Part shown: positions 1 to 8,640 of the stretch, piece by piece
Layout: the number at the start of each line of letters is the position of its first letter
Numbering within the stretch: position 1 is the first letter of the stretch
From: Ignavibacteria bacterium
GTDB lineage: Bacteria > Bacteroidota > Ignavibacteria > Kapaibacteriales > UBA4661
DNA length: 53,131 bases
NCBI GenBank assembly: GCA_013298775.1
Contig: JAAFIV010000031.1
Span: 1-53,131, forward strand
Reading direction: 5' to 3'
The notes under the pieces: model-generated
The model's database searches: none
What the model saw: the letters and a program-made list of their open reading frames with translations, nothing else
Told to the model about the DNA's origin: nothing
Program-made: the position numbers and the translations under genes

Positions 1-25
1 GGGCTGTTAAGTGCTAGCGATTTTG

Positions 26-180
26 CCCTCACCCCTCGCTGCGCGAGACCCTCTCCCAAAGGGCGAGGGTAGATTTGAAGCGGTTTTCAAAGCCCTCTCC
101 CTCTGGGAGAGGGTTGGGTGAGGGCTTCGTGAGGAGGGAACTTCACAGCCCTGCTTTGGGAGAGGGCTCAAGTGAGGGTA
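26..180. repeat. Family A palindromic repeat, copy 1
   Basis: The copy opens with CCCTCACCC, contains ACCCTCTCCC followed by GGGCGAGGGT, and then has the mirrored arm CCCTCTCCCTCTGGGAGAGG with GTTGGGTGAGGG. An extra half-unit (GGGAGAGGGC and AGTGAGGGT) follows up to about 180. Related copies lie near 13813, 15166 and 35143. It lies about 80 bp downstream of the feoB stop codon. I see no gene in positions 1-261. Confidence 0.85.
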
Positions 181-261
181 AGCGCAAAATCAAGGTTTTA
201 TGCGGGTCGCAGAATTTTATCTCAACTTCAATTATTCCTGTGCTGCCGATTGCCTCATTGT

Positions 262-2292
262 TTATCGCCAGACCACACGCCCTACCTGATACACCAGCAA
301 TGAAGCCGTGTACGCCAATACCAACGTGTACGCAAATGCAAACGCAGGATATTTCCATGAGCCTGTTTCCCGCTTCATTACTGCAATTGTGGACATACAT
401 TGCAGCGCATAGACGTAAAAAACAAGAATGCTGATTGCTGCTGGAAAAGAAATCGTGCGCTGTAAAATTGTCCGCAATTGCTCGTCGCTCTCGGCAACAT
501 CCACGCTGTACACCTGTCCCATCACCGAAACAAAGACTTCTCGCGCCGCAAAACTGCCGAGAACGCCCACCGTTACTTTCCAATCGAACCCAAGTGGCGC
601 GAAAACTGGCTCTATCGCCTTTCCAATGCGCCCCAGTGCGGATTGTTCAAGTTGGATTTGCTTGGCGCGAATTGGCTCAATGCCGCTTGAAATCTGGGCT
701 TGCGGGAACGCGCCTAATCCCCAAAGAATTATCGAAAGCAGCAAAATGGTCGTGCCGGCGGAGGTGAGAAATTGCTTGGTACGATGGAAAAGCGTGAGCA
801 GAAGCCCTTTCCACGTGGGAAAGCGGTATGGCGGCAGCTCCATCAAAAACGGTAATTTCGAGCCTTTGAATGCGGTACTTTTGAAGATTTTCGCTGCAAT
901 CAAGCCCGACACGCCGCCAAGCGCGTACAAGCCCATCAGCACTAGCCCTTGCACATTGAACACGCCCGCAAGAAACACCGAAGGAACAAAGGCACTAATC
1001 ATCAGAACGTAGATGGGAAGCCGCGCAGAGCAAGGCATGAGCGGTGCAATAAGAATCGTCGTCAAACGGTCTTTTTCCGAAGCAATAATCCGCGCCGACA
1101 TCATACCGGGAATAGCACAGGCAAAAGAACTCAGAAGCGGCACAAATGCTCGTCCCTGCAAGCCAAATGCGCCCATTGCTCTATCCACCAAAAACGCGCC
1201 CCGTGCTAAATAGCCAATATCTTCCAGAAGCGTGATAACAAGCGTAAGAATGAGAATTTGCGGGAGAAATTTTATCACCGCCCCAACCCCAGCAATCACG
1301 CCATTGACGACGAAATCTTGCACAATTCCTGCGGGTAGTAGCGTTGTTATTTGGTCGCCAAGCGCGGCAAAGAGCGCGTCAATGCCGTCCATTGCTGGAG
1401 TTGCCCATGTGAAAATTGCTTGAAAAAAGAGGAACATCACGGCAAGAAACGTGAGCGGTCCCCACAATGGATGTAAAAATATGGCATCCAGTTTCAGCGT
1501 CAATGCGTCGTTCTCAGGAATACGCGCCACTTCTGTTGCCACCTGCCGCGCCCATTCGTGCTGCTTTTCGATGGATTCTTGGCGCGACGCAGTGTGCGCA
1601 TTTTCAGAAGAAATATCGCTAAAAAGCCCGTGCAGTGCGGCTTCTGGCGGTCGGAAATCGTTTGCAGCAATGGCTTCGCGCATATCTTCAATGCCAATAC
1701 CTTTATGTCCAACAATGCCGCACACTTCTACGCCGAGCGTGTGCGCCATTTCTATATCATCGAATACGCCACCACCAGCTTGAATACTATCAATCATTGT
1801 CACAGCGACGATAGTCGGGATGTTCAGCGCGGCGTATTGTGCGTACAGAAACAGGCTTTTTTCCAAATTTACGCCTTCCATCACGAACACCACCGCATCT
1901 GGCTTGGCATAGCGCGAATGCTGCCCGTTCAGGATTTCGACACTAATTTTTTCGTCGGGAGTTTTCGGATTCAAACTGTACAAACCTGGCAAGTCAATGC
2001 ACTGCACCTGCGTTTCAGGTGCATCGGTTTTAGGAGAATCTTTTGTAGGAGAATCTGTTTTGGTAGAATCTGTTTTGGTAGAGTCTGTTTTGGTAGAATC
2101 TGTTTTGGTAGAATCTGTTTTGGTAGAGTCGTGCGGAAGATTTTGCCCTGCAAACCTGATAATACCTGTCTTTGCTTCGACGGTAACACCAGAAAAATTA
2201 CCTACTTTTTGACGCAATCCCGTCAAGGCATTGAAAATGGTGGATTTTCCAGAGTTTGGTGTGCCGACAAGCGCGATAGTACGAGGCTGCAT
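262..2292 (-). CDS. feoB: Ferrous iron transport protein B (FeoB)
   Basis: FeoB is the inner-membrane Fe(II) permease with a cytoplasmic N-terminal G domain. The start chosen puts the P-loop (GTPNSGKS, residues 10-17) close to the N-terminus as in the family; an upstream in-frame ATG at 2367 would add 25 residues of unlikely sequence. G2 is GVTVE (35-39) and G3 is DLPG (99-102). The C-terminal half has the Gate/Core membrane domains, with segments such as SFACAIPGMMSARI and GSFAARE that carry the conserved Cys and Ser. Two oddities are visible. A Thr/Lys/Asp/Ser-rich tandem insert fills residues 55-93, between G2 and G3. The G4 motif reads TMID (164-167) where NxxD is expected. feoA lies 144 bp upstream on the same strand, so a feoAB operon is likely. 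No feoC was seen. Confidence 0.96.
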   Translation of the reverse strand: MQPRTIALVGTPNSGKSTIFNALTGLRQKVGNFSGVTVEAKTGIIRFAGQNLPHDSTKTDSTKTDSTKTDSTKTDSTKTDSPTKDSPKTDAPETQVQCIDLPGLYSLNPKTPDEKISVEILNGQHSRYAKPDAVVFVMEGVNLEKSLFLYAQYAALNIPTIVAVTMIDSIQAGGGVFDDIEMAHTLGVEVCGIVGHKGIGIEDMREAIAANDFRPPEAALHGLFSDISSENAHTASRQESIEKQHEWARQVATEVARIPENDALTLKLDAIFLHPLWGPLTFLAVMFLFFQAIFTWATPAMDGIDALFAALGDQITTLLPAGIVQDFVVNGVIAGVGAVIKFLPQILILTLVITLLEDIGYLARGAFLVDRAMGAFGLQGRAFVPLLSSFACAIPGMMSARIIASEKDRLTTILIAPLMPCSARLPIYVLMISAFVPSVFLAGVFNVQGLVLMGLYALGGVSGLIAAKIFKSTAFKGSKLPFLMELPPYRFPTWKGLLLTLFHRTKQFLTSAGTTILLLSIILWGLGAFPQAQISSGIEPIRAKQIQLEQSALGRIGKAIEPVFAPLGFDWKVTVGVLGSFAAREVFVSVMGQVYSVDVAESDEQLRTILQRTISFPAAISILVFYVYALQCMSTIAVMKRETGSWKYPAFAFAYTLVLAYTASLLVYQVGRVVWR
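2053..2130 (-). repeat. 15-bp tandem repeat inside feoB
   Basis: Five near-identical 15-bp units (core TCTGTTTTGGTAGAA on the + strand) encode five copies of Asp-Ser-Thr-Lys-Thr, followed by degenerate units to about 2013. They lie in frame between the G2 and G3 motifs of the FeoB G domain. Because the unit is a multiple of three, copy-number change would alter length without breaking the frame. Confidence 0.92.
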
Positions 2293-2436
2293 GGGAAAAG
2301 GCGAAGAATGCACGAAATGAGGAAGGAAGGTCAGTAATTGCCAGAGGAAGAACAGGTTGAAAGACAAGCGATGAAGCGGTATTGAAGCACATTTTTGTCA
2401 AATTGTACACCGTACACTTCATACTGCATATTTTTC

Positions 2437-2658
2437 TCACCCAACGCGTTCGAGTTGCATATGGCGAATTTCTTCGGGACGAAGAACGATGCGGGAATGG
2501 CGGTATTGAATTTCAATCGGACCCTTGAACGGAGCTTTGCGCAACAGGCGAATGAGTGTCCCCGGAATAAGACCAAATTCCCGCAAACGCTCGGTAAATG
2601 CGTCGTTGTGCGTGTAGTGCAGAATACGTGCCGTCGCGCCGATGGGATACTCGCTCAT
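2437..2658 (-). CDS. feoA: Ferrous iron transport protein A (FeoA)
   Basis: A 73-residue SH3-like protein of the FeoA family, the small cytoplasmic partner of FeoB. The sequence shows the typical pattern: an N-terminal strand (YPIGATARILHY), then RLREFGLIPGTLIRLLRKAPF and a final strand with IEIQYRHSRIVLRPEE. The ATG at 2658 is preferred because the 16 residues encoded from the upstream ATG at 2706 have no counterpart in the family. It is directly upstream of feoB on the same strand. Many bacteria derepress feoAB through Fur or anaerobic regulators, but I could not identify an operator here. Confidence 0.93.
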   Translation of the reverse strand: MSEYPIGATARILHYTHNDAFTERLREFGLIPGTLIRLLRKAPFKGPIEIQYRHSRIVLRPEEIRHMQLERVG

Positions 2659-2773
2659 AGTCTGATACCTGATAGGGAGAAGGTGAAAGAGAGAATGTCG
2701 CTGCAAATGGTGTAATGCTAAATTAAACTAAATCTAAATAAGGGACAAGGAGAAAATCTTGATTCGTGAACCT

Positions 2774-2938
2774 TTTTCCTTTGGAATGGGAGAAAAATAA
2801 GTGATGAAAGTTCATAGTGGCTTGAGACTTCTTATCTGTGTTTGTCGCTTGAAAACCGCACTAATACTCACAGACAAGAATGTCTGTGCCACTGCTGAAG
2901 AGGTTTTGTCGTGTACAAAGGTCTGTGCCACTAATATT
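2774..2938. repeat. Family B hairpin repeat, copy 1
   Basis: Contains ACTCACAGACAAGAATGTCT and the trailing arm TGAAGAGGTTTTGTCGTGTAC, followed by a second partial arm (GTCTGTGCCACT). The left half is degenerate. It lies 44 bp downstream of the sensor-kinase stop codon (2983, minus strand). Confidence 0.8.
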
Positions 2939-2982
2939 TTGAAGTTTATCCACTTAATTTTTGAGCCTTCCTTTCCCATTTC

Positions 2983-5900
2983 TTACCGTTCTTGCTTTTC
3001 TTGCTGCATTTCAAAAATACCAAGCGGTAAAGGTGTATGCTCGTGTGAAGAAGAAAGTAAATGCTGCGTTATCTGCTCTTGCGAATACTCTTCGGTGCGG
3101 AGGAAGCGCAAAATAAAGGTTGCGCCAAATCCGTAGTCGGATTCGCACCACACCTGACCATTCATGCTTTCAACCAATCGTTTCACGATAGACAGCCCCA
3201 AGCCCGTCGAATGCTCGCCACCAGTGGGGCGTGCGGAAAGGCGCGTGAATTTGCCAAAAAGTTTGCTTTGGTCGTCCTCGCTCAAGCCTGGTCCTTCGTC
3301 TTGGACTTCAATACGCACACTCGCGGTGGAATCTTCATTGAAGGCGCGAATAAACACGCTTTTCCCTAAGGGTGAGTATTTCAGAGCATTGGAAATAATA
3401 TTCTCCAGAATCTGCGTCATTGCTCGCTCGTCGGCTTGAATAGGATGCAGTGTTGGCGCAATATCAAGATGCAATTGAATACCCTTGTTTTGGGCGTTTA
3501 TTTTGAAGGAATCTGCCGTAAAATTCAGTAATAATGCCACATCTACCGTTACAATGCTGAAGCGCATTTTTCCCGTTTCTAGCTGATTCATATCCAAGAG
3601 ATTGCTGACCAAATCGAACATGCGGTCGCTTGTTTCCACGATTTGCCCTGCAACAACAGCCATTTGGTCTGTGCCAATATATCCTTGTTGCATAAGCTCT
3701 GCCAAGCCACGCACGCCACCAATCGGGTTTTTCAAATCATGCGAAACAATCCCTAAAATCTCACTTTTCTCCATATTCAACATTTGCAGTTTTGCATTGA
3801 CTTGGAGCAGTTCTTCATTTTTTTCTTGCAACAATACTGCTTCGCGTTCTGCCTGAAGGCGCACAAAATCTCGCTTCTGGCGACGAGAAATGACTAAAAT
3901 AATGCCTGTCAATCCGCCAACGAACAGCATCGCATACGCCGCATACGCCCAGTACGTGCGCCACCAAGGAGGGAGAATCACGATTTTCAGACTACGCCCC
4001 TCGTTATTCCAGTATCCATCAGCATTTGCGGCGCGGACGATGAGCGTGTAGGTGCCGGGAGCAAGATTGGTGTACGTTGCCTCATGGCGGGAAGTGGCTT
4101 GACTCCAATCTTCGTCCAATCCCTCTAGTTTATACGCATATTGATTCATACTGGGATTGCTGTAATCTAGCGCGGCAAAGCTGCATTGCAGGAAATTGTC
4201 GGTGTGAGAGAGGCGTATTTCCTGCATTTCCAACAACTGCGAGGCTTCGGCAATCTCTTTTCCGCGTACTTGTAGGCTTGTCAGCGCAATACGCGGTGGC
4301 GTGGTGTTATCGCGCAATGATGTTGGTTGGAAAATGCTGACACCATTGATTCCACCAAACAGAATTTCACCACGCGAAGTTTGCGCAAATGCTCGCCGAT
4401 TAAATTCATGCGATTGCAAGCCGTCGCCAGTGCTGTACAACCGTATTTGCTGGCTTGCTGGGCTAAATCGTGCAACGCCGTTGTCGCTGCTGAACCACAT
4501 ATCGCCGTGTGCATCTTCCAATGCGGCATACACGTTCTGGTGCGGCAGACCGTCGGCGGTGGTCATGCGGTGGAAGTCTGTCCGTGCTGGATTCATGCGG
4601 AGTACGCCATGCCCTTTCGTGGTAATCCACAAATTACCATGCGTATCTTCGCCGAGCATGGTAACGACAATATCTTCGGCTGGCAATCGTACTTTCGTCG
4701 CGCTATCGCCCGCCATGACTTTCCACAATCCATCATCGCGCCCAATCCAGATAACACCGTAGCGGTCTTGGAAAATTGTTTGTGTGGAAAATGTGCGTGT
4801 AAAAGGAAATACCTTCAGAATACGACCATCTGGTGCGAGTTTATAGACATCCGAGCCACCCGCCCACATATTATTTTCATTGTCGCGCAGCAAACACAGA
4901 ACGTTTTCATCATCGTACGCAAAACCTGAAAGATGCTTAATTACTTGTGTTGTGGGGTTAATACGACACAAACCGTGTGCAATCATTCCCACCCACATCA
5001 TGCCATCTGCGCCTTCGGCTACCGACCAAACGTTATCGGACGGCAGCGAGCGCGTGGATGTCGGATTTTCCGCATTATGACGATAATGCGACCATTGCCC
5101 AGTTTTACGGTCGAGCATATTCAAGCCACCAAATTGCGTACAAACCCAGACGTTGCCGCGTGAATCCTCGTGCAACCCGCGAATGTAATTATCCGAAAGA
5201 CTATTCGCGTCGAGCGGGCTGTGGCGATACGTTGTAAAACGCTGTTGCATCTGTGGCAATTTGCTCAAACCATAGGAAAAATCACCCACCCAGAGAACAC
5301 CAGCATTATCCTCCGCAAGAGCATAGGGCATATTTCCGGCAAGACTTGCGGGGTCGAAAGGAACGTGGAGAAATTCCGTTAGATGCTTATGTGCAGGGTC
5401 GAGAACGAATAAACCATGCTCTGTGGCTATCCACATTTTCCCCGTGCGACTATGTAGAATATCCCGCACACGAGAACTGGCGGTCATGCCAACAAAAAAA
5501 TAATCCCGTGCTTTTGCTTTGAGGGTAGGGTTTGCAAGAAACACCTTTTCGGCGGTGAGCGTGGCGGAGTTCCAGCAGACTAAACCATTATTTGTTCCCA
5601 TCCAAATCATACCCCGCTCGTCGCGGGTGAGGCGAATTGCTTGCGTGTATGCGGGGTCGAGATTATTCAAGCGAATTCGTTGAAAACGCTTGTCGGGATG
5701 CCGTTCTTGCGGCGAGAAGCGATAGATTCCGTCGGTCGAACACGCCAGCAAAAATGAGCCGTTTGGTTCTTGGAGCATATCATCCACAAACACTTCGACG
5801 TTTCTTGGTCGGCGTGCATCGTCGGTGGGAATGGGCAAAGAGAAGTGTTCAGAGACTTTCGTGCGCGGGTTGTAGCAGATAATGCCTTCTTTGGTACAGA

Positions 5901-6528
5901 GCCAGATATTGCCCTCGAAGTCCTCGCGTAGGCGGCTATTCATAATGTGCGTTGAGCTTTGCTTAAACTCCACAGCAAGCGGGATATTTTCAAAGGAATT
6001 CGTTGCACGGTGGAATCTGTGCAAGCCGCTCCCACCGGCAATCCAGAGCGTTCCTTGCTTGTCTTCGAGCAACGAAGAAATCCAGAGTTCTTTGAGCATG
6101 GTGCTATCGGTTGTGGTAGCGGAGCGATTACTCAAACTGCTACTCGAACTACTACTCGAACTACTGTTAGAACTACTACTCGAACTACTATTAGAATTGC
6201 CGCTTGAGCGATACATCTTGAAAGAATAGCCATCGTACCGATTCAAACCGTCTTGCGTGCCAATCCAGAGAAAGCCGTAGCGGTCTTGCAGCAAGCAGTT
6301 TACGCTCCCCAGCGACAATCCTTGTTCAATACCAAGCCTTGTAAACTCAGTTTTTCCGCGCTCGGCTGGCTCGGCGTGAAAAAGTGGTGCTTGCGCTGAA
6401 AGGGGAAAAGCATGAAAAAAGAAACCCTGCACAACAACAATAACAACCAGCAACGCCGCATATAAGCTACGGTGCTGGCAAAAGCAGCTGCAAGTGAATG
6501 TAAAAATACGGAGCATAGGCGATACCAT
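2983..6528 (-). CDS. Propeller-type periplasmic sensor histidine kinase
   Basis: This 1181-residue membrane sensor kinase has a signal/anchor segment at about 20-45 and a long periplasmic region of two-component-regulator-propeller repeats (repeated motifs such as GFLWIGTQDGLNRYDG, GNIWLCTKEGI, GMIWMGTNNGL, GVLWVGDFSYGL). A Y_Y_Y domain (YAYKLEGLDEDW, followed by YTNLAPGTYTLIVRAANADG) precedes a transmembrane helix near 850-875. The cytoplasmic part has a HisKA box with the phospho-acceptor His930 (IVSHDLKNPIGG), an N box (NIISNALKYS), and G boxes DEGPGL and GLGLSIVKRL. There is no receiver or DNA-binding domain, unlike the Bacteroides hybrid one-protein systems with the same sensor fold, and no response regulator is adjacent. 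Ligand unknown. A Ser/Asn tract interrupts the first propeller region. Confidence 0.93.
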   Translation of the reverse strand: MVSPMLRIFTFTCSCFCQHRSLYAALLVVIVVVQGFFFHAFPLSAQAPLFHAEPAERGKTEFTRLGIEQGLSLGSVNCLLQDRYGFLWIGTQDGLNRYDGYSFKMYRSSGNSNSSSSSSSNSSSSSSSSSSLSNRSATTTDSTMLKELWISSLLEDKQGTLWIAGGSGLHRFHRATNSFENIPLAVEFKQSSTHIMNSRLREDFEGNIWLCTKEGIICYNPRTKVSEHFSLPIPTDDARRPRNVEVFVDDMLQEPNGSFLLACSTDGIYRFSPQERHPDKRFQRIRLNNLDPAYTQAIRLTRDERGMIWMGTNNGLVCWNSATLTAEKVFLANPTLKAKARDYFFVGMTASSRVRDILHSRTGKMWIATEHGLFVLDPAHKHLTEFLHVPFDPASLAGNMPYALAEDNAGVLWVGDFSYGLSKLPQMQQRFTTYRHSPLDANSLSDNYIRGLHEDSRGNVWVCTQFGGLNMLDRKTGQWSHYRHNAENPTSTRSLPSDNVWSVAEGADGMMWVGMIAHGLCRINPTTQVIKHLSGFAYDDENVLCLLRDNENNMWAGGSDVYKLAPDGRILKVFPFTRTFSTQTIFQDRYGVIWIGRDDGLWKVMAGDSATKVRLPAEDIVVTMLGEDTHGNLWITTKGHGVLRMNPARTDFHRMTTADGLPHQNVYAALEDAHGDMWFSSDNGVARFSPASQQIRLYSTGDGLQSHEFNRRAFAQTSRGEILFGGINGVSIFQPTSLRDNTTPPRIALTSLQVRGKEIAEASQLLEMQEIRLSHTDNFLQCSFAALDYSNPSMNQYAYKLEGLDEDWSQATSRHEATYTNLAPGTYTLIVRAANADGYWNNEGRSLKIVILPPWWRTYWAYAAYAMLFVGGLTGIILVISRRQKRDFVRLQAEREAVLLQEKNEELLQVNAKLQMLNMEKSEILGIVSHDLKNPIGGVRGLAELMQQGYIGTDQMAVVAGQIVETSDRMFDLVSNLLDMNQLETGKMRFSIVTVDVALLLNFTADSFKINAQNKGIQLHLDIAPTLHPIQADERAMTQILENIISNALKYSPLGKSVFIRAFNEDSTASVRIEVQDEGPGLSEDDQSKLFGKFTRLSARPTGGEHSTGLGLSIVKRLVESMNGQVWCESDYGFGATFILRFLRTEEYSQEQITQHLLSSSHEHTPLPLGIFEMQQEKQER
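6127..6206 (-). repeat. Ser/Asn-coding microsatellite in the sensor kinase
   Basis: Tandem ACTACTACTCGA-like words (12-bp and 9-bp variants) encode an almost uninterrupted serine tract with a few Asn, at about residues 108-134 of the kinase. It sits just after the first propeller motif. The family does not require such a tract, so it is probably a flexible, length-variable linker in the periplasm. Confidence 0.85.
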
Positions 6529-6815
6529 AAAACCAAAGGAAAAGGGGATTGTGGTTTGTCAGTACATCATTACATCAGCACATGGAGGTTACATTACGTC
6601 TTTCGACAGGTATGAGAAAATACGAGAAATCCGCTACTTCGACAAATGAAATAACCGATTCAAAAGGGGAATGCGTGAAAGATTTCATCCAATTCACAGC
6701 GTGGATAACTTTTTCGTGGTTTTATGCCGTATCTGCCCTAAATTTGCGACGCATTCTTCGATATTTCGTTGATATTTTTTCGACATTTCATTTCTCTCTT
6801 CTTTACACAAACCGC

Positions 6816-7433
6816 ATGAATACTCACGTTGATGACCGCCAGCATAGCGCACCGCTTTCTAACCCGCTTCACAACACGCATCCGCACCAACATCCCGTTC
6901 CGTATGGCTCCATTGAGGTCATTGCGGGCTGTATGTTTAGCGGAAAAAGTGAAGAATTGATACGTCGCTTGCGGCGTGCGCAAATTGCCAAACAACGCGT
7001 GGAAATCTTCAAGCCCAGTATTGACAACCGATACAGCGAATACGAAGTGGTATCGCACAGCCAACACCGCATTGCTTCTCGCATTGTAACACATTCATCA
7101 GAAATTCTCGAACACGCCTCTGAAGCCGATGTTATCGGGATTGACGAAGCGCAATTTTTCGATGATGGCATCGTAGAAGTCTGTGAAAATTTGGCAAATG
7201 ACCACAAACGGGTAATTATCGCTGGCTTGGATTTGGATTATCGTGGAAAACCGTTCGGACCAATGCCGCACCTGATGGCAGTAGCAGAATATGTAACCAA
7301 AACCCTTGCAGTGTGCATGAAATCAGGCTTACCCGCCTCGCGCACCCAACGCCTGACCGATAGCAATGAGCTTGTCGTTGTCGGACACGGCGACCAATAC
7401 GAAGCCCGCCACCGAGCATATTTTCGTGCGTAA
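6816..7433 (+). CDS. tdk: Thymidine kinase (TK1 family), zinc site lost
   Basis: This 205-residue type II thymidine kinase phosphorylates thymidine in the salvage pathway. The P-loop GCMFSGKS is at 38-45, the catalytic DEAQF at 110-114, and the Mg/phosphate region [15 protein letters not shown] at 134-148. The lasso region carries TQRL and the terminal YEAR motif. The start at 6816 leaves a His/Pro-rich, probably disordered 30-residue tail; upstream in-frame ATGs from 6549 would extend it without family similarity. The structural zinc site normally formed by four Cys/His ligands is largely missing. The first CxxC reads CMKS (167-170), and the second pair, normally near RCRxCH, reads RHRAYF (198-203). 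It is transcribed divergently from the sensor kinase. Confidence 0.93.
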   Translation: MNTHVDDRQHSAPLSNPLHNTHPHQHPVPYGSIEVIAGCMFSGKSEELIRRLRRAQIAKQRVEIFKPSIDNRYSEYEVVSHSQHRIASRIVTHSSEILEHASEADVIGIDEAQFFDDGIVEVCENLANDHKRVIIAGLDLDYRGKPFGPMPHLMAVAEYVTKTLAVCMKSGLPASRTQRLTDSNELVVVGHGDQYEARHRAYFRA

Positions 7434-7622
7434 TTGGCAAGAAAAAAGGTGCCGACCTTGAAAAGAAAAATGCTTGAAGGCGAGATTACATCTTGTATGC
7501 AGGGGAACAGCACTCAATATGTAAAAATCAGAAAATAGGCTCGCACCTTCGATAGAATCTAGCGTGCAGGTGTGTTAAAGAGAATAAAATTTAGAGGATG
7601 TTCACCACTCTTTTTCCCAGAA

Positions 7623-8486
7623 TCATCGCTTTTGTGCGGTCTCTGGCGGAGAATGTAAGCGAAGCAGTATTTCTTTGATGCGGGAATCCTGCACCTGTAC
7701 TGCGGCAAAGGTTGCACTGGATTTGCTTTGAATCACGCTTGGGAAGGGGTTTTTGCGATACACGCCTGTAAAAATATCAATATGATTTCCCTTAATTGCA
7801 CCACCAATATCGCCCGCAACGAAGTAACCATCGTGCGTTGCGCGTGTGCCGTCGGGTAATTCCACTTCCGCCCCACGAACCGAAGGAATATAGACAATTG
7901 TTCCCGTCGGAAAGACCGTCGTATCGGTAGCAATGGTGCGAAACGGCACGAGAATCAAGCCTTTTACGCCATCGCCAAAGGGACCCGTTGCGTAGGTGTA
8001 GCGCGTCCGCCCAATAGCGGCGGCATTGATAAGCGACCCTTTCTTAAAAAATGGCGCACAATCTACTTGAATCTCCGCCCCGCGACCCGCATAGTTGTAG
8101 GTGCGCAACGTTCCTGTTGAATCTTTCGCTTGAATTGTCCCCTCCACGCCGCCCATGCACCAGTCGTAGGCGGAGAGCATCACACCAAAACTTTTTCCTT
8201 GCATATCCAAGAGCGGATGCCCGTTGGCATTGGTTGTTTCGGAATAATGCACGTAGTATTGCGTTGCCCAAAGCGAGTGCCGAAGCGGTTCTTGGACGCG
8301 CTCTGCGGGATATTCCGGCAAGCCAAAAGCAAATTGCCCAAGCGCAGCTTCATTGACATTTACGGAAATCGTTTGGGAGATATTCTGAGAGATGTTCTGC
8401 GAAGCGCATGAAATCAGGGCTTGTAAGAGAAGCGCGTACATGCTTGCTTTGAAGGCGATACGAGGGAAACGTGTTGTTGTTCGCAT
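7623..8486 (-). CDS. 3D-domain lipoprotein (MltA-like fold)
   Basis: An outer-membrane-type lipoprotein of 287 residues. The N-terminus (MRTTTRFPRIAF...) is a lipoprotein signal with lipobox LISC, lipidated Cys at residue 27. The C-terminal region has the 3D motif, VAGDIGGAIKGNHIDIF, at about 223-239, with the conserved Asp residues found in MltA lytic transglycosylases and Rpf/YabE-type proteins. The MltA N-terminal domain is not evident, so peptidoglycan cleavage or binding is inferred from the 3D motif only. The ATG at 8486 was chosen over 8510 because it gives a compact lipoprotein signal. The preceding segment WATQYYVHYSE also resembles the double-psi barrel entry of 3D proteins. Confidence 0.85.
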   Translation of the reverse strand: MRTTTRFPRIAFKASMYALLLQALISCASQNISQNISQTISVNVNEAALGQFAFGLPEYPAERVQEPLRHSLWATQYYVHYSETTNANGHPLLDMQGKSFGVMLSAYDWCMGGVEGTIQAKDSTGTLRTYNYAGRGAEIQVDCAPFFKKGSLINAAAIGRTRYTYATGPFGDGVKGLILVPFRTIATDTTVFPTGTIVYIPSVRGAEVELPDGTRATHDGYFVAGDIGGAIKGNHIDIFTGVYRKNPFPSVIQSKSSATFAAVQVQDSRIKEILLRLHSPPETAQKR

Positions 8487-8538
8487 GGATATTGGTAAAT
8501 CTTTGCTCAAAACCTGTATTGATAAAATTTCCGCGCCT

Positions 8539-8634
8539 CATATTTCATATTTCAGCTTTCATATTTCAGCTTTCATATTTCAGCTTTCATATTTCAGCTT
8601 TCATATTTCAGCTTTCATATTTCAGCTTTCATAC
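8539..8634. repeat. 14-bp tandem repeat (TTTCATATTTCAGC)n
   Basis: About seven direct copies of the 14-bp word lie between the LolA-like gene (stop at 8641) and the start of the 3D lipoprotein gene (8486, minus strand). They occupy the 5' leader region of the latter. There are no spacers, so it is not a CRISPR array. Confidence 0.93.
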
Positions 8635-8640
8635 TTTTCT

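Noticed and set aside
1558-2337. Long open frame antisense to feoB on the + strand
   Set aside because: Its sequence is dictated by the feoB coding strand, including a repeated Phe-Gly-Arg-Ile/Val-Cys pattern that mirrors the tandem repeat; no domain.
4327-4929. Open frame antisense to the sensor kinase
   Set aside because: Composition (His/Cys/Arg-rich) is that of a shadow frame and the kinase frame is clearly real.
8539-8634. Possible CRISPR array
   Set aside because: The 14-bp units are contiguous, without spacers, and no cas genes are nearby.
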